From positions 1 through 64,000 of the forward strand of contig NZ_CP084930.1 in the NCBI RefSeq assembly GCF_023822065.1: a stretch of 64,000 nucleotides of DNA. The letters are read 5' to 3'. Shown piece by piece: positions 39,139 through 51,688 of the stretch. Every line of letters begins with the position of its first letter. The first letter of the stretch is position 1. The position numbers were made by a program, and so were the translations under genes. The notes under the pieces are model-generated. The model did not search any database, was not told the DNA's origin, and saw nothing but the letters and a program-made list of their open reading frames with translations. Source of the DNA: Sphingomonas morindae. GTDB lineage: Bacteria > Pseudomonadota > Alphaproteobacteria > Sphingomonadales > Sphingomonadaceae.

Positions 39139-40203
39139 TCACCTGTCGGTTGGAGCCGTCCCCGCGCGTCCGGGCAGCGCCGTCCAGCCCTCATCCGGCG
39201 GCAGCGGCGCGAACAGCGCGTCGAGCATCGCCGGCGTCACCGCCTCGGGCGTCACCGGCCGCCATAGGGGCGCATTGTCGCGGTCGACGAGCAGCGCGCG
39301 CACCCCCTCGGCGAAATCGGGCAGCGCCGACATCCGCGTGGCGAGCCGATATTCCACCTCCATCTCGGCGGCGAAATCCGTGCGCGTGCGCGCCTCGCGC
39401 ACCAGCCTGAGGCAGGCCTTGGCGCTGAGCGGCGCCTTGCCGCGCAGCTGCGCGACCAGGCCCGCCGCCCATTCGCCGGGTTCGGCGGCGAGCGCGGCGA
39501 GGATCGACTCGAGATCGGGCCCGCCGAACAGCCGGTCGATCGCCGCGCGCCGGTCGAGGATCGGCGCCGGGCCGGGATCGCGCGCCGCCTCGTCCAGCAG
39601 CGCCTCGGCCGCCTCGGGCCGCGCCAGCAGCGCCTCGGTGAGCGCGGGCAGCGCCGCGCTCGGCACATAATGCGTGGCGAGGCCGAGCGCGTGGCACTCC
39701 GCCCCGTTCAGGCGCGCGCCGGTGAGCGCGAGATATTCGCCCAGCCGCCCCGGCAGGCGCGACAGATACCAGCCGCCACCGACATCGGTGAACAGGCCGA
39801 TCCCGGTTTCGGGCATGGCGAACAGCGTCCGCTCGGTCGCGATCCGCCAGCGGCAAGGCAGGCCGATGCCCACGCCACCGCCCATCACCACGCCGTCGAG
39901 CACCGCCAGCGTCGGCGCTTCATAGGTGAAGAGCAGGTGGTTGAGCCGATATTCGACATGGAAGAAGGCGCGCGCCAGCGCCGCGTCGCGCGATGCCTGC
40001 ACGATATCGCCGCCCGCGCAGAAGCCGCGCCCCTCGGCATGATCCAGCAGCACCAGCGCGGGCGGATCCTGCGCCTCCCAGTCCGCCAGCGCCGTCAGCA
40101 TCGCCGCGCACATATCGGGGGTGAGCGCGTGCAGCGCCTTGGGCCGGTTGAGGCGGATCCGCCCTACCGCGCCCGTGCGCGCGATCAGCACCGGCGCGCT
40201 CAT
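39139..40203 (-). CDS. Enoyl-CoA hydratase/isomerase family protein (3-hydroxyisobutyryl-CoA hydrolase-like)
   Basis: 354 residues, the length of 3-hydroxyisobutyryl-CoA hydrolases rather than the ~260 of simple enoyl-CoA hydratases. Crotonase-fold motifs: ALVLLDHAEGRGFCAGGDI for the oxyanion hole, LAVLDGVVMGGGVGIGLPC for the second, and MPETGIGLFTDVGGGWYLSRLPG, the Glu/Asp region typical of HIBYL-CoA hydrolases. That reaction (valine degradation) would fit the propionyl-CoA genes upstream. The ATG overlaps the wecB stop (ATGA). Confidence 0.88.
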   Translation of the reverse strand: MSAPVLIARTGAVGRIRLNRPKALHALTPDMCAAMLTALADWEAQDPPALVLLDHAEGRGFCAGGDIVQASRDAALARAFFHVEYRLNHLLFTYEAPTLAVLDGVVMGGGVGIGLPCRWRIATERTLFAMPETGIGLFTDVGGGWYLSRLPGRLGEYLALTGARLNGAECHALGLATHYVPSAALPALTEALLARPEAAEALLDEAARDPGPAPILDRRAAIDRLFGGPDLESILAALAAEPGEWAAGLVAQLRGKAPLSAKACLRLVREARTRTDFAAEMEVEYRLATRMSALPDFAEGVRALLVDRDNAPLWRPVTPEAVTPAMLDALFAPLPPDEGWTALPGRAGTAPTDR

Positions 40204-41288
40204 CCCAGCCGTCGCGCGAGATCGGCGAGGCAGCGGCCGGCGGTGGCGCCGTCCCACAGGGGCGGCCGGGGCCGCGCCTCGAGCGCCACCGCCAGCGCCG
40301 CTTCCAGCCGAGGCGCGAGGCTCGCCGCATCGACCAGCTGGTTGGTGCCGTGGGTGATGGTGACGGGCCGCTCGGTATTCTCGCGCAGCGTCAGGCAGGG
40401 AATGCCGAGATAGCTCGTCTCCTCCTGCACGCCGCCGCTGTCGGTGATCACCGCCGCCGCGCCGGCGACGAGGCTCATGAAGCGGATATAGGGCAGCGGC
40501 CCGACCAGCCGCACCCCCGCCGCCGCCAGTTCCGCGTCATGGCCGGCGGCGGCGAGCCGCTGCGCGGTGCGCGGATGGACGGGAAAGACGAGCGGCAGCC
40601 GCGCCTGCACCGTGCCGAGCGCCGCCACCAGCGCCGCCAGCGTGGCGGGCACATCGACATTGGAGGGGCGGTGGAGCGTCACCACCCCGTAGCGCGCGGG
40701 CAGGCCCAGCGCCGCCGCCTCCCCCGCCGCCGCGATCTGGCCGCGCGTCAGCTCGAAACTGTCGAGCATGATGTTGCCGACATTGGTGATGCGCGCGGGA
40801 TCCACCCCCTCCCGCGCGAGATTGTCGTCGGCGTCGGGCGAAGGCGTCCAGAGGATGTCGCTGATCGCGTCGGTGGCAAGGCGGTTGATCTCCTCGGGCA
40901 TGGCGCGGTCGCCGCTGCGCAGCCCGGCCTCGAGATGGATCACCGGAAAGCCCTGCTTTGCGCCCACCAGCGCGCAGGCGAGCGTGGAATTCACGTCGCC
41001 CACCACGATCAGCGCATCCGGCGGCGCGGCGGCGGCCAGCGCCTCATAGGCGATCATCACCCGCCCGGTCTGCTCGGCATGGCTGCCCGAGCCGACGCCG
41101 AGATGATGGTCGGGCGCCGGCAGCCGCAGATCGGCGAAGATCGCGTCCGACATATTGGCGTCGTAATGCTGGCCGGTGTGGATCAGCACCGGCCGGAAGC
41201 CCGGCGCCGCCGCCAGCGCGTGCCACAAGGGCGCGACCTTCATGAAATTGGGCCGCGCCGCCGCGACGAGATGGATGGTCCTGCTCAT
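40200..41288 (-). CDS. wecB: UDP-N-acetylglucosamine 2-epimerase (non-hydrolysing), copy 1
   Basis: 362 residues. It interconverts UDP-GlcNAc and UDP-ManNAc for envelope polysaccharides. GT-B fold motifs: ARPNFMKVAPL (substrate loop; E. coli has RPE), [31 protein letters not shown] with the catalytic Glu/Asp set, VTLHRPSNVD and VITDSGGVQEETSYLG. All active-site residues expected are present. It is part of the long minus-strand run after pccA, an unusual place for a glycan enzyme, and is coupled with the hydratase gene. A second, different epimerase is at 61593. Confidence 0.92.
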   Translation of the reverse strand: MSRTIHLVAAARPNFMKVAPLWHALAAAPGFRPVLIHTGQHYDANMSDAIFADLRLPAPDHHLGVGSGSHAEQTGRVMIAYEALAAAAPPDALIVVGDVNSTLACALVGAKQGFPVIHLEAGLRSGDRAMPEEINRLATDAISDILWTPSPDADDNLAREGVDPARITNVGNIMLDSFELTRGQIAAAGEAAALGLPARYGVVTLHRPSNVDVPATLAALVAALGTVQARLPLVFPVHPRTAQRLAAAGHDAELAAAGVRLVGPLPYIRFMSLVAGAAAVITDSGGVQEETSYLGIPCLTLRENTERPVTITHGTNQLVDAASLAPRLEAALAVALEARPRPPLWDGATAGRCLADLARRLG

Positions 41289-41315
41289 GATCCCCGCTTA
41301 GCCCGGCCGCGCCGC

Positions 41316-43310
<1,995 letters not shown>

Positions 43311-43353
43311 CCGCTCCCTCTTATGCTTTGTGGCCGGGATCCGGCGTTCGGGA

Positions 43354-44367
43354 TTATTCGGCGGCGAGCGCGGCGGCCGGGGCCGCCATGGGCGCGAGAC
43401 CGAGCTTGGCGAACAGCGCGGCATCGGCGCCGCCCCCGGCATTGCCGGTGGTGAGCAGCCGGTCGCCGGTGAAGATCGAGTTGGCGCCGGCCATGAAGCA
43501 CAGGGCCTGCGTCGCCTCGCCCATGCTCTCACGCCCGGCGGACAGGCGGACGATCGAGTCCGGCATGGTGATGCGCGCCACGGCGACGGTGCGGACGAAC
43601 TCGATATCGTCGATCCGCGCCGACGGCACGTCCTTGAGCAGATCGCCCAGCACGGTCCCGGCGATCGGGACCAGCGCGTTGAGCGGCACGCTTTCCGGCG
43701 GCGTCGGCATGGTGGCGAGCGCGTGCAGGAAGCTCACCCGGTCGGCGCGGCTCTCGCCCATGCCGAGGATGCCGCCGCAGCACACATTGATCCCCGCCGC
43801 GCGCACCCGGTCCAGCGTATCGAGCCGATCCTGGAAGCTGCGCGTGGTGATGATCTCGCCATATTTCTCGGGCGAGGTATCGATATTGTGGTTGTAGTAA
43901 TCGAGCCCGGCGGCGGCGAGCCGCTCGGCCTGGTCGGTCTCGAGCATGCCCAGCGTCATGCAAGTCTCGAGGCCGAGCGCCTTCACCTTGGAGACCATGT
44001 CGAGCAGCGCCGGCATGTCCCGCTCCTTGGGGCTGCGCCACGCCGCCCCCATGCAGAAGCGCCCGGATCCGGCCGCCTTGGCCTCGCGCGCCGCGGCGAG
44101 CACGGCGTCCGCCTCCATCATCTTGGACGCCTTGAGCCCGGTCTCGTGATGCGCGGACTGGCTGCAATAGCCGCAATCCTCGGCGCACCCGCCCGTCTTG
44201 ATCGAGAGCAGCGTCGAGAGCTGGACCTGATTTTCCGGATGGTGGCGGACATGCACATCGTGCGCCCGCGCCACCAGATCGAGAAAGGGCAGATCGAACA
44301 GCTCCGCGATCGCGTCCTTGGTCCAGCCCCGCTCCGTCGCCGTCATCGTCATGGTCTCCGTCGTCAA
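43354..44367 (-). CDS. bioB: Biotin synthase
   Basis: 337 residues. Radical-SAM enzyme that inserts sulfur into dethiobiotin. The [14 protein letters not shown] motif (Cys-X3-Cys-X2-Cys) binds the 4Fe-4S cluster, and [35 protein letters not shown] and [13 protein letters not shown] match BioB. The other bio genes are not here. The gene is nested in the propionyl-CoA operon, overlapping scpA by four bases (ATGA), which couples cofactor supply to the biotin-dependent carboxylase genes on either side. It ends 43 bases before pccA. Confidence 0.96.
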   Translation of the reverse strand: MTTETMTMTATERGWTKDAIAELFDLPFLDLVARAHDVHVRHHPENQVQLSTLLSIKTGGCAEDCGYCSQSAHHETGLKASKMMEADAVLAAAREAKAAGSGRFCMGAAWRSPKERDMPALLDMVSKVKALGLETCMTLGMLETDQAERLAAAGLDYYNHNIDTSPEKYGEIITTRSFQDRLDTLDRVRAAGINVCCGGILGMGESRADRVSFLHALATMPTPPESVPLNALVPIAGTVLGDLLKDVPSARIDDIEFVRTVAVARITMPDSIVRLSAGRESMGEATQALCFMAGANSIFTGDRLLTTGNAGGGADAALFAKLGLAPMAAPAAALAAE

Positions 44368-46514
44368 GCCGCTTCCTCCGCAGGGGGCATGTTATGGCCG
44401 AGCAGCCTCAGCACCTCCTCGGCGGCGGCGGCCAGGTTGGTGCCGGGTCCGAAGATCGCCTGGACGCCGGCATCGTAGAGCGCCTGATAATCCTGCGCGG
44501 GAATAACGCCACCCGCGATCACCTTGATATCGCTTCGCCCCGCCTCGCGCAGCTGGGCGATCAGCTCGGGGATCAGCGTCTTGTGCCCGGCGGCGAGGCT
44601 GGAGGCGCCGATGATGTCCACGGCTTCCGCCAGCGCCAGCGCGGCGGCCTCGGCCGGGGTCTGGAAGAGCGGCCCGGGAATGACCTCGAAGCCCAGATCG
44701 CCAAAGGCCGAACTCACCAGATTGGCGCCGCGGTCATGCCCGTCCTGCCCCATTTTGGCGACCATCAGCCGCGGCGGCCGGCCGAGCCGCCGGCCGATGG
44801 CGGCGACGCCCTCGCGCAGCGCCTGCCAGCGGCGATCCTCGCCATAGGCGCCCCCATATACGCCGCTGACCGGGCGCGGCACGGTTTCGTGCCGGCCGAA
44901 CACCGCCTCCAGCGCCGCCGAAATCTCGCCCAGCGTGGCGCGCGCGCGCGCCGCCTCGATCGCGAGCGCCAGCAGATTGGCCTCGCCGCGCGCGCCCTCG
45001 CTCAGGGCATCGAGCGCGGCGCGGCAGCGCGCCTCGTCGCGCGCGGCGCGCACCCGCTCGATCCGCGCGATCTGGCCGGCGCGGACGCTGTGATTGTCGA
45101 TATCGAGGATCTCGATCGGCGCCTCCTCGGCGAGCCGGTGGCGATTGACCCCGACGATCACCGCCTCGCCGCGATCGATCCGCGCCGCCTTGGCGGCGGC
45201 CGCCTCCTCGATCATCGCCTTGGGCCAGCCCGCGGCGACCGCCTTCGCCATGCCGCCCTCCGCCTCCACGCGGTCGATCAGCGTCTTGGCCTCGCGATAC
45301 AAGGCGTCGGTGAGCGCCTCGACATAATAGGAGCCGCCGAGCGGATCGACCACCTTGGTCATCCCCGTCTCTTCCTGGAGCACGATCTGCGTGTTGCGGG
45401 CGATGCGCGCGGAAAAGTCGGTGGGCAGCGCGATCGCCTCGTCCAGCGCGTTGGTGTGGAGGCTCTGCGTGCCGCCCAGCATCGCGGCCATGGCTTCGAT
45501 GGTGGTGCGGATGATGTTGGTATAGGGATCCTGCTCGGTCAGCGACACGCCCGATGTCTGGCAATGGGTGCGCAGCATCTTGGAGCGCTCGTCGCGCGCG
45601 CCGAGCTCGGTCATCGCCTCGCACCACAGCCGCCGCGCCGCCCGCAGCTTCGCCACCTCCATGAAGAAGTTCATACCGATCGCGAAGAAGAAGCTGAGCC
45701 GCCCGGCAAAGGCATCGAGATCGAGCCCGCGCGCCATGGCGGCGCGGGCATAGTCCTTGCCGTCGGCGATGGTGAAGGCCAGCTCCTGCACCTGCGTCGC
45801 CCCGGCCTCCTGCATATGGTAGCCGGAGATGGAAATGCTGTTGAATTTCGGCATGTTAGCCGAGGTATAGGCGATGATGTCGGAGATGATCCGCATCGAG
45901 GGCGCGGGCGGATAGATATAGGTGTTGCGGACCATGAACTCCTTCAGAATGTCGTTCTGAATCGTTCCGTCCAGCTGCGCCTGGGCGACGCCCTGCTCCT
46001 CGCCCGCGACGATGAAGAAGGCGAGGATGGGGATCACCGCGCCGTTCATCGTCATGCTCACCGACATGCGGTCGAGCGGGATGCCGTCGAACAGGATCTT
46101 CATGTCCTCGACGCTGTCGATCGCCACGCCGGCCTTGCCGACATCGCCCGTGACGCGCGGATGATCGCTGTCATAGCCGCGATGCGTGGCGAGATCGAAG
46201 GCGACCGACAGGCCCTTCTGCCCGGCGGCGAGGTTGCGCCGGTAGAAGGCGTTGGATTCCTCGGCGGTGGAGAAGCCCGCATATTGGCGGATCGTCCATG
46301 GCCGCCCCGCATACATGGAGGCGCGCACGCCGCGCACAAAGGGCGCAAATCCAGGCAGGCCCGGCTCGATCTCTGCCAAATCTTCCTTTGTATACAGTGG
46401 CTTGACGTCGATACCTTCGGGCGTGTGCCAGGTCAGGTCGCGGCCCTTGACCTCCTGCGACGCGCGCGCGCGCCAGGCGTCCAGATCGGGCGCGCCGCCC
46501 TGCCCGTCAGCCAT
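44364..46514 (-). CDS. scpA: Methylmalonyl-CoA mutase (single large subunit)
   Basis: 716 residues. It isomerises (R)-methylmalonyl-CoA to succinyl-CoA using adenosylcobalamin. The N-terminal TIM barrel (about 30-560) includes [40 protein letters not shown] and the [16 protein letters not shown] region. The cobalamin domain (about 585-710) has [14 protein letters not shown] with the DxHxxG cobalamin-binding histidine. Neither a small subunit nor a MeaB chaperone gene is seen in the window. It overlaps mce by eight bases upstream and bioB downstream. Confidence 0.95.
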   Translation of the reverse strand: MADGQGGAPDLDAWRARASQEVKGRDLTWHTPEGIDVKPLYTKEDLAEIEPGLPGFAPFVRGVRASMYAGRPWTIRQYAGFSTAEESNAFYRRNLAAGQKGLSVAFDLATHRGYDSDHPRVTGDVGKAGVAIDSVEDMKILFDGIPLDRMSVSMTMNGAVIPILAFFIVAGEEQGVAQAQLDGTIQNDILKEFMVRNTYIYPPAPSMRIISDIIAYTSANMPKFNSISISGYHMQEAGATQVQELAFTIADGKDYARAAMARGLDLDAFAGRLSFFFAIGMNFFMEVAKLRAARRLWCEAMTELGARDERSKMLRTHCQTSGVSLTEQDPYTNIIRTTIEAMAAMLGGTQSLHTNALDEAIALPTDFSARIARNTQIVLQEETGMTKVVDPLGGSYYVEALTDALYREAKTLIDRVEAEGGMAKAVAAGWPKAMIEEAAAAKAARIDRGEAVIVGVNRHRLAEEAPIEILDIDNHSVRAGQIARIERVRAARDEARCRAALDALSEGARGEANLLALAIEAARARATLGEISAALEAVFGRHETVPRPVSGVYGGAYGEDRRWQALREGVAAIGRRLGRPPRLMVAKMGQDGHDRGANLVSSAFGDLGFEVIPGPLFQTPAEAAALALAEAVDIIGASSLAAGHKTLIPELIAQLREAGRSDIKVIAGGVIPAQDYQALYDAGVQAIFGPGTNLAAAAEEVLRLLGHNMPPAEEAA

Positions 46515-46923
46515 GGCGCGGGGCCTCCATGATCTCGGTCAGAACGCCACCCATGTCCTTGGGATGTATAAAGAAGATCGGCGTGCCATGGGCGCCGGTC
46601 CGGATCGGCCCGAGGATCCGCGCGCCCTGCTCCACAAACCAGTCATGCGCCGCTTCGATCGCCGGCACCTCGTAGCAGAGATGGTGCTGGCCGCCGGCCG
46701 GGTTGCGGGCGAGAAAGCCGTGGATCGGCGAGAGCGCGCCCAGCGGCTCCAGCAGCTCGATCTGGCCGTTGGGGAGATCGACGAAGCAGAGGCGCACCCC
46801 CTGCTCCGCCATCTCGATCGGCGCGCCCACCGCCTCGGCGCCGTGCAGCTGCGCATGGCGCGCCGCCGCCTCCGCCAGCGACGGCACCGCGATGCCGATA
46901 TGGTTGAGCCGGCCGAGCTTCAC
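46507..46923 (-). CDS. mce: Methylmalonyl-CoA epimerase
   Basis: 138 residues, VOC fold. It converts (S)- to (R)-methylmalonyl-CoA, linking PccAB with the mutase. Metal ligands are in [11 protein letters not shown] (His), [10 protein letters not shown] (His) and [11 protein letters not shown] (Glu), plus IELLEPLG. It is coupled on both sides: the start overlaps the thiolase stop (ATGA) and the end overlaps the mutase start. Confidence 0.94.
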   Translation of the reverse strand: MKLGRLNHIGIAVPSLAEAAARHAQLHGAEAVGAPIEMAEQGVRLCFVDLPNGQIELLEPLGALSPIHGFLARNPAGGQHHLCYEVPAIEAAHDWFVEQGARILGPIRTGAHGTPIFFIHPKDMGGVLTEIMEAPRHG

Positions 46924-48101
46924 GCGATCAGCTCCACAGCCATGGCGGTCGCCTCGCCGCCGCCCAGGCAGATGGCGGCGAGCCCGCGCCGCTGGCCGTG
47001 CACCTGCAGCCCGTTGATGAGCGCGCCGAGGATCCGGGCTCCGCTCGCGCCGATCGGGTGGCCCAGCGCGCAGGCGCCGCCATGCACGTTGAGCACATCG
47101 TGCGGCAGGCCGAGATCGTGCATGGCGATCATCGCCACGGTCGCAAAGGCCTCGTTCACCTCGAACAGATCGACATCGCCGATCGCCCAGCCGGCCTTGT
47201 CCAGCGCGCGCTCCGCCGCGCCGACGGGCGCGGTGGTGAATTCGGCCGGCGCGCGCGCATGGGCGGCGTGGCTCACCAGCCGCGCGACGGGGGTGACGCC
47301 CAGCCGCTCCGCCACCGAAAGCCGGGTCATAACCAGCGCGGCCGCGCCATCGGAAATGGACGAGGCATTGGCGGCGGTGATCGTGCCGTCCGCCGCGAAG
47401 GCGGGCTTGAGCGTGGGGATCTTGTCGACCCGCGCGGTGCGCGGCTGCTCGTCGCTGTCCACCACCGCCTCACCCTTGCGGCCCCGCACCGTCACCGGCA
47501 CGATCTCGCGCGCCAGCGCTTCGCCGTGGCTCTGCGCGCGCTCGAGCGAGGCGATGGCGAACGTGTCCTGCTTGTCGCGGGTGAACTGGTAGCGCTGCGC
47601 CACCTCCTCGGCGAAATGGCCCATCAGCTTGCCCTGCTCATAGGCATCTTCCAGCCCATCGAGGAACATATGGTCGTAGAGCCGATCATGGCCGAGCCGC
47701 GCGCCGGCGCGATGCTTGAGCGAGAGATAGGGCGCGTTGGACATGCTCTCCAGTCCGCCCGCCACGATCATGTCGGCGGATCCCGCCACCAGCGCGTCGG
47801 AGGCCATGATCGCCGCCTGCATGGCCGAGCCGCACATCTTGTTGATGGTGGTGGCCTCCACGCTGTCGGGCAGGCCGGCCTTGCGCGCCGCCTGGCGGGC
47901 CGGCGCCTGGCCGAGGCCGGCGGGCAGCACGCATCCCATATAGCAGCGCTCGATTGCCTCGGGCGCGATCCCGGCCCGCGTCACCGCGCCGCGCACCGCC
48001 GCCGCGCCGAGCTCGGTGGCGGTGAGCCCCGCCAGCTCGCCCTGGAAGCCGCCCATGGGCGTGCGCGCAAAGCTGAGGAAAACAACATCGTCCGAGCGCA
48101 T
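46920..48101 (-). CDS. Acetyl-CoA C-acyltransferase (thiolase)
   Basis: 393 residues. Thiolase active-site residues are complete: TTINKMCGSAMQAA with the acylated Cys (~90), NVHGGACALGHPIGASGAR with His, and LAAICLGGGEATAM with the second Cys. It catalyses reversible condensation or cleavage of acyl-CoA thioesters; acetoacetyl-CoA or beta-ketovaleryl-CoA are the likely substrates, the latter yielding propionyl-CoA. The ATG at MRSDDVVFL gives the normal N-terminus. It sits between pccB (10-base gap) and mce. Confidence 0.93.
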   Translation of the reverse strand: MRSDDVVFLSFARTPMGGFQGELAGLTATELGAAAVRGAVTRAGIAPEAIERCYMGCVLPAGLGQAPARQAARKAGLPDSVEATTINKMCGSAMQAAIMASDALVAGSADMIVAGGLESMSNAPYLSLKHRAGARLGHDRLYDHMFLDGLEDAYEQGKLMGHFAEEVAQRYQFTRDKQDTFAIASLERAQSHGEALAREIVPVTVRGRKGEAVVDSDEQPRTARVDKIPTLKPAFAADGTITAANASSISDGAAALVMTRLSVAERLGVTPVARLVSHAAHARAPAEFTTAPVGAAERALDKAGWAIGDVDLFEVNEAFATVAMIAMHDLGLPHDVLNVHGGACALGHPIGASGARILGALINGLQVHGQRRGLAAICLGGGEATAMAVELIA

Positions 48102-48111
48102 GGCGTGATCC

Positions 48112-49638
48112 TTAGAGCGGGATATTATCGTGCTTCTTCCACGGATTTTCGAGCGCCTTGTGGCGCAGCTTGCGCAACCCCAGCGCGATCCGGCGGCGGG
48201 TGGAATGGGGCATGATGATCTCGTCGATAAAGCCCTTGGCGGCGGCGACGAAGGGATTGGCGAAGCGCGCCTCATATTCGGCGGTGCGCGCCGCGATCTC
48301 CTCGGGCGTCCGCCCGCGGAAGATGATCTCCACCGCGCCCTTGGCGCCCATCACCGCGATCTCGGCCGAGGGCCAGGCATAGTTGAGATCGCCGCGCAGA
48401 TGCTTGGACGCCATCACGTCATAGGCGCCGCCATAGGCCTTGCGCGTGATCACGGTGATCTTGGGTACGGTCGCCTCGCCATAGGCGAAGAGCAGCTTGG
48501 CGCCATGGGTGATGATGCCGTTATGCTCCTGCGCCACGCCGGGCAGGAATCCCGGCACGTCGACAAAGGTGACTATCGGGATCTCGAAGGCGTCGCAGAA
48601 GCGCACGAAGCGCGCCGCCTTGCGCGAGGCCGAGATGTCCAGAACCCCCGCCAGCACCATCGGCTGGTTGGCGACAAAGCCCACCGTGCGCCCCTCGATC
48701 CGCCCGAAGCCGATGATGATATTGGCCGCGAACTGCGGCTGCAGCTCGAAGAAATCGCCGTCGTCGACCGTCTTGGCGATCAGCTCGTGCATGTCGTAGG
48801 GCAGATTGGCCGAGGCGGGGATGAGCGTGTCGAGGCTGGGCTCGTGCCGGTCCCACGGATCGTCGCAGGGCCGCTCCGGCACGCCCTCGCGATTGCTGGC
48901 GGGCAGGAAGTCGATAAAGTCGCGGGCCGCGACCAGCGCTTCCACATCATTGTCGAAGGCCTGGTCGGCCACGCCCGAGCGCGTGCTGTGCGCCACCGCG
49001 CCGCCCAGCTCCTCCTGCGTCACCACCTCGTTGGTGACGGTGCGGACCACGTCCGGACCGGTGATGAACATGTAGGAACTGTCCTTCACCATGAAGATGA
49101 AGTCGGTCATGGCCGGGGAATAGACGGCGCCCCCCGCGCACGGGCCCATGATCAGGCTCAGCTGCGGCACCACGCCGCTCGCCAGGATGTTGCGCTGGAA
49201 CACCTCGGCATAGCCGCCGAGCGAGGCCACCCCCTCCTGGATGCGCGCGCCGCCGCTGTCGTTCAGCCCGATCACCGGCGCCCCGACCTTGAGCGCCATG
49301 TCCATCACCTTGCAGATCTTCTCCGCGTGACGCTCGCTCAGCGAGCCGCCGAACACGGTGAAATCCTGGCTGAACACGAAGACCAGCCGGCCATTGATGG
49401 TGCCCGAGCCGGTGACGACGCCATCGCCCGGGATATGCACGGCATCCATGCCGAAATCGCTGCAATTATGCTCGACGAACATGTCGAGCTCCTCGAAGCT
49501 GCCCTCGTCGAGCAGGATATCGATCCGCTCGCGCGCGGTGAGCCGCCCCTTGGCGTGCTGCGCCGCGATCCGCGCATCCCCGCCACCGAGCCGAGCCTGG
49601 GCACGGCGCTGTTCCAGCATCTCCAGGCTTGTGGGCAT
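48112..49638 (-). CDS. pccB: Propionyl-CoA carboxylase beta subunit
   Basis: 508 residues, the carboxyltransferase of the propionyl-CoA carboxylase complex. Two crotonase-like halves: [35 protein letters not shown] and [16 protein letters not shown] in the first half; [26 protein letters not shown] and [14 protein letters not shown] in the second. It ends with the typical [21 protein letters not shown]. The ATG at MPTSLEML has GAAGGAGAG upstream. It is the first gene of the leftward block and faces the divergent pccR gene. Confidence 0.94.
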   Translation of the reverse strand: MPTSLEMLEQRRAQARLGGGDARIAAQHAKGRLTARERIDILLDEGSFEELDMFVEHNCSDFGMDAVHIPGDGVVTGSGTINGRLVFVFSQDFTVFGGSLSERHAEKICKVMDMALKVGAPVIGLNDSGGARIQEGVASLGGYAEVFQRNILASGVVPQLSLIMGPCAGGAVYSPAMTDFIFMVKDSSYMFITGPDVVRTVTNEVVTQEELGGAVAHSTRSGVADQAFDNDVEALVAARDFIDFLPASNREGVPERPCDDPWDRHEPSLDTLIPASANLPYDMHELIAKTVDDGDFFELQPQFAANIIIGFGRIEGRTVGFVANQPMVLAGVLDISASRKAARFVRFCDAFEIPIVTFVDVPGFLPGVAQEHNGIITHGAKLLFAYGEATVPKITVITRKAYGGAYDVMASKHLRGDLNYAWPSAEIAVMGAKGAVEIIFRGRTPEEIAARTAEYEARFANPFVAAAKGFIDEIIMPHSTRRRIALGLRKLRHKALENPWKKHDNIPL

Positions 49639-49708
49639 CCTCTCTCCTTCCCTCCAGGCTCGAGCTCGGCATCCCCCGCGGCACCCCCTGCACGGCCCGG
49701 GCGCCGCG

Positions 49709-49751
49709 CGCAAATGTGGTTTTGTGAAGTTGCGAAGGCGGTATCTGTGAA
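49709..49751. promoter_or_regulatory. Candidate ScfR/PccR operator region
   Basis: The 125-base gap between pccB and pccR contains clustered half-sites: CGCAAA (49709-49714), TTTTGTGAA (49720-49728), GTTGCGAA (49729-49736) and CTGTGAA (49745-49751). PccR of Rhodobacter is reported to bind TTTGCAAA-type repeats, and these are related. An exact palindrome is lacking, so the assignment is tentative. Confidence 0.4.
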
Positions 49752-49763
49752 GTAGGTGAAGCC

Positions 49764-51161
49764 ATGGCTCGCCCCGTCTATGCCGGCGCCCGGGTGCGCG
49801 CGCTGCGCCGCCGCCTCGTTTTGTCTCAGGCGGATATGGCGCGGCGGCTCGCCATCTCGGTCAGCTATCTCTCGCAGATCGAGAGCGACGGCCGGCCGCT
49901 CACGCGCAGCGTCGCGCTCGCGCTCGCCACCTGCTTCCCGGCCGACTGGCAGAGCGATCAGGACCATGCCGAGGACCGGCTGATCGCGGCGCTGGCCGAG
50001 GCGGCGGCCGAGCCGCTCAGCGGCGATCCGCTGCCCGATGGCGAGGCGCTGGCGCGGGCGGTGACGCAGCAGCCCGCGCTGATGCGCCGCTTCGTCGCGC
50101 TCCACGCCGCGTGGCGCCGCGCCGAGGATCAGCTCCAGCGGCTCGACGAGGCCTATGGCACCGGCACGGCGGGCGCGGCGCGCCTGCCTTGGGACGAGGT
50201 GCGCGATTGGTTTCACGATGCCGGCAATTATGTGGACGCGCTCGATGCCGGCGCGGAGCGGATCGGCACGGCGCTGGGCGAGGATCCCGATGCGCTGGTG
50301 CGCGCGCTGCGCCAGCGCCACGGCGTCACCGTGCGCGCCGCCGCGCGCGACGACATGCCGCTGCGCGCCTTCGATCCCGCCACGGGCCGGCTCTGGGTGG
50401 ATGGCGCGCTGCCGGCCGAAAGCCGCCGCTTCCAGCTCGCCCATCAGCTGGCGCGGATGGAGCTGGGGCCGGTGATCGCGGCGCTGGTGGCCGAGGCGCG
50501 GCCGCACGCGCCCGAGGCGCTGCGGCTGCTCGAGGTGGGCCTCGCCAATTACGCCGCCGGCGCCCTGCTGATGCCCTATGAGGCGTTTCGCGCCGAGGCG
50601 CGGCGCGTGCGCCACGATATCGATCGGCTGCGCCGCCGCTTCGGGGTCAGCTTTGAACAGGCCTGCCACCGGCTTTCCACGCTCCAGCGGCCCGGCGCCG
50701 AAGGCGTGCCACTCTTCTTCGCGCGGGTGGATATGGCCGGCAACATCACCAAGCGCCATTCGGCGACGCGGCTGCAATTCGCCCGCTTCGGCGGCGCCTG
50801 TCCGCTCTGGATCGTCCATGAGGCGGTCGCGATTCCCGATCGCATCCTCACCCAGCTCGCCGAGATGCCGGAGGGCACGCGCTATGTGTCGATCGCCAAG
50901 GGGCTGGTGAAGGAGAGCGGCCGCTTCGAGCGCTCGCCGCGCCGTTATGCCGTGGTGCTGGGCTGCGAGCTGCGCGACGCGGGCGATTTCGTCTATGCCG
51001 ATCATCTCGATCTCGCCCGGCCGGACGCGGCCACGCCGATCGGCGTCTCGTGCCGCATCTGCCCGCGCGAGGCGTGCGATCAGCGCGCCTTCCCGCCCAC
51101 CGGCCGGCCGCTGCGGGTCGATCCCGAGCGGCGCGACGTGGTGCCCTACCGGTTCGACTGA
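49764..51161 (+). CDS. pccR: Short-chain fatty acyl-CoA transcriptional regulator (PccR-type)
   Basis: 465 residues. The N-terminal XRE helix-turn-helix (about 8-60: [23 protein letters not shown]) is followed by a ~200-residue middle domain (an ImmA/IrrE-like remnant with [12 protein letters not shown]) and the C-terminal short-chain fatty acyl regulator domain containing [17 protein letters not shown] and [17 protein letters not shown]. Regulators of this kind sense acyl-CoA, and in Rhodobacter PccR activates propionyl-CoA carboxylase genes. Its divergent position next to pccB supports the same role. The ATG is preceded by AGGTGAAGCC. It overlaps by 16 bases with the convergent small gene. 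Confidence 0.9.
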   Translation: MARPVYAGARVRALRRRLVLSQADMARRLAISVSYLSQIESDGRPLTRSVALALATCFPADWQSDQDHAEDRLIAALAEAAAEPLSGDPLPDGEALARAVTQQPALMRRFVALHAAWRRAEDQLQRLDEAYGTGTAGAARLPWDEVRDWFHDAGNYVDALDAGAERIGTALGEDPDALVRALRQRHGVTVRAAARDDMPLRAFDPATGRLWVDGALPAESRRFQLAHQLARMELGPVIAALVAEARPHAPEALRLLEVGLANYAAGALLMPYEAFRAEARRVRHDIDRLRRRFGVSFEQACHRLSTLQRPGAEGVPLFFARVDMAGNITKRHSATRLQFARFGGACPLWIVHEAVAIPDRILTQLAEMPEGTRYVSIAKGLVKESGRFERSPRRYAVVLGCELRDAGDFVYADHLDLARPDAATPIGVSCRICPREACDQRAFPPTGRPLRVDPERRDVVPYRFD

Positions 51162-51541
51162 GGCGCGCCGAGCCGTTCGATCGCGCTGATCTGCGCCTCG
51201 TCAAAGCCCTGTCGGCGAAGCTCCGCGGCGTGGGCATCGGGCAGATGATGGCGGTGGCAGCTCACCACCACCGCACGCCGAAGCGTCTCCAGCCGCGTGT
51301 CCGCCAGCGGCTTGCGGCCGGGCTCGAGCCCGAACAGAAAGGCGAGGCAGCGCTCGATCAGGCCCGGCGCCTCCAGGCTGGCGAGCGTATCCTCCTGCGC
51401 GAGGGCGATCACCTGCCGCTCCAGCGTCGAGAAGCTGGCCGGACGCCGCGCGCCCGCCACGGGGCGCGGCGGCCAGGACAGGCCGCCGGTTTCCTCGGTG
51501 CTGATCTCGTCCCGCCATGCCAGCGTCGCGTCGAGAGCCAT
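51146..51541 (-). CDS. Small hypothetical protein A (paralogue of 53204-53608)
   Basis: 131 residues, no membrane span. The start ATG (MALDATLAW) follows a GAAGGAG ribosome-binding site. Its core shares a pattern with the protein at 53204-53608: F..E.QVI.LA..D.LASL..P, then R..A.LFG, LAD.RLE.LRR..V, a following His, and GF...Q. The two are therefore paralogues of an unnamed helical family. It lies downstream of the cardiolipin synthase gene's 3' side and converges on pccR with a 16-base overlap. The function is unknown. Confidence 0.68.
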   Translation of the reverse strand: MALDATLAWRDEISTEETGGLSWPPRPVAGARRPASFSTLERQVIALAQEDTLASLEAPGLIERCLAFLFGLEPGRKPLADTRLETLRRAVVVSCHRHHLPDAHAAELRRQGFDEAQISAIERLGAPQSNR

Positions 51542-51688
51542 ACGACTCCTTCCTCTGCTACCGCACCCATCTACGCCGCGCCGCGCCACCAAGGGCCAGC
51601 GCGCGGGCCGAACCTAGCCGCGCGGCGTGAACCGGAGATTGCCAAAGGCGGCCTAAAAATGCCTTTCGCGACGAGCCGGGCGCGGCGG

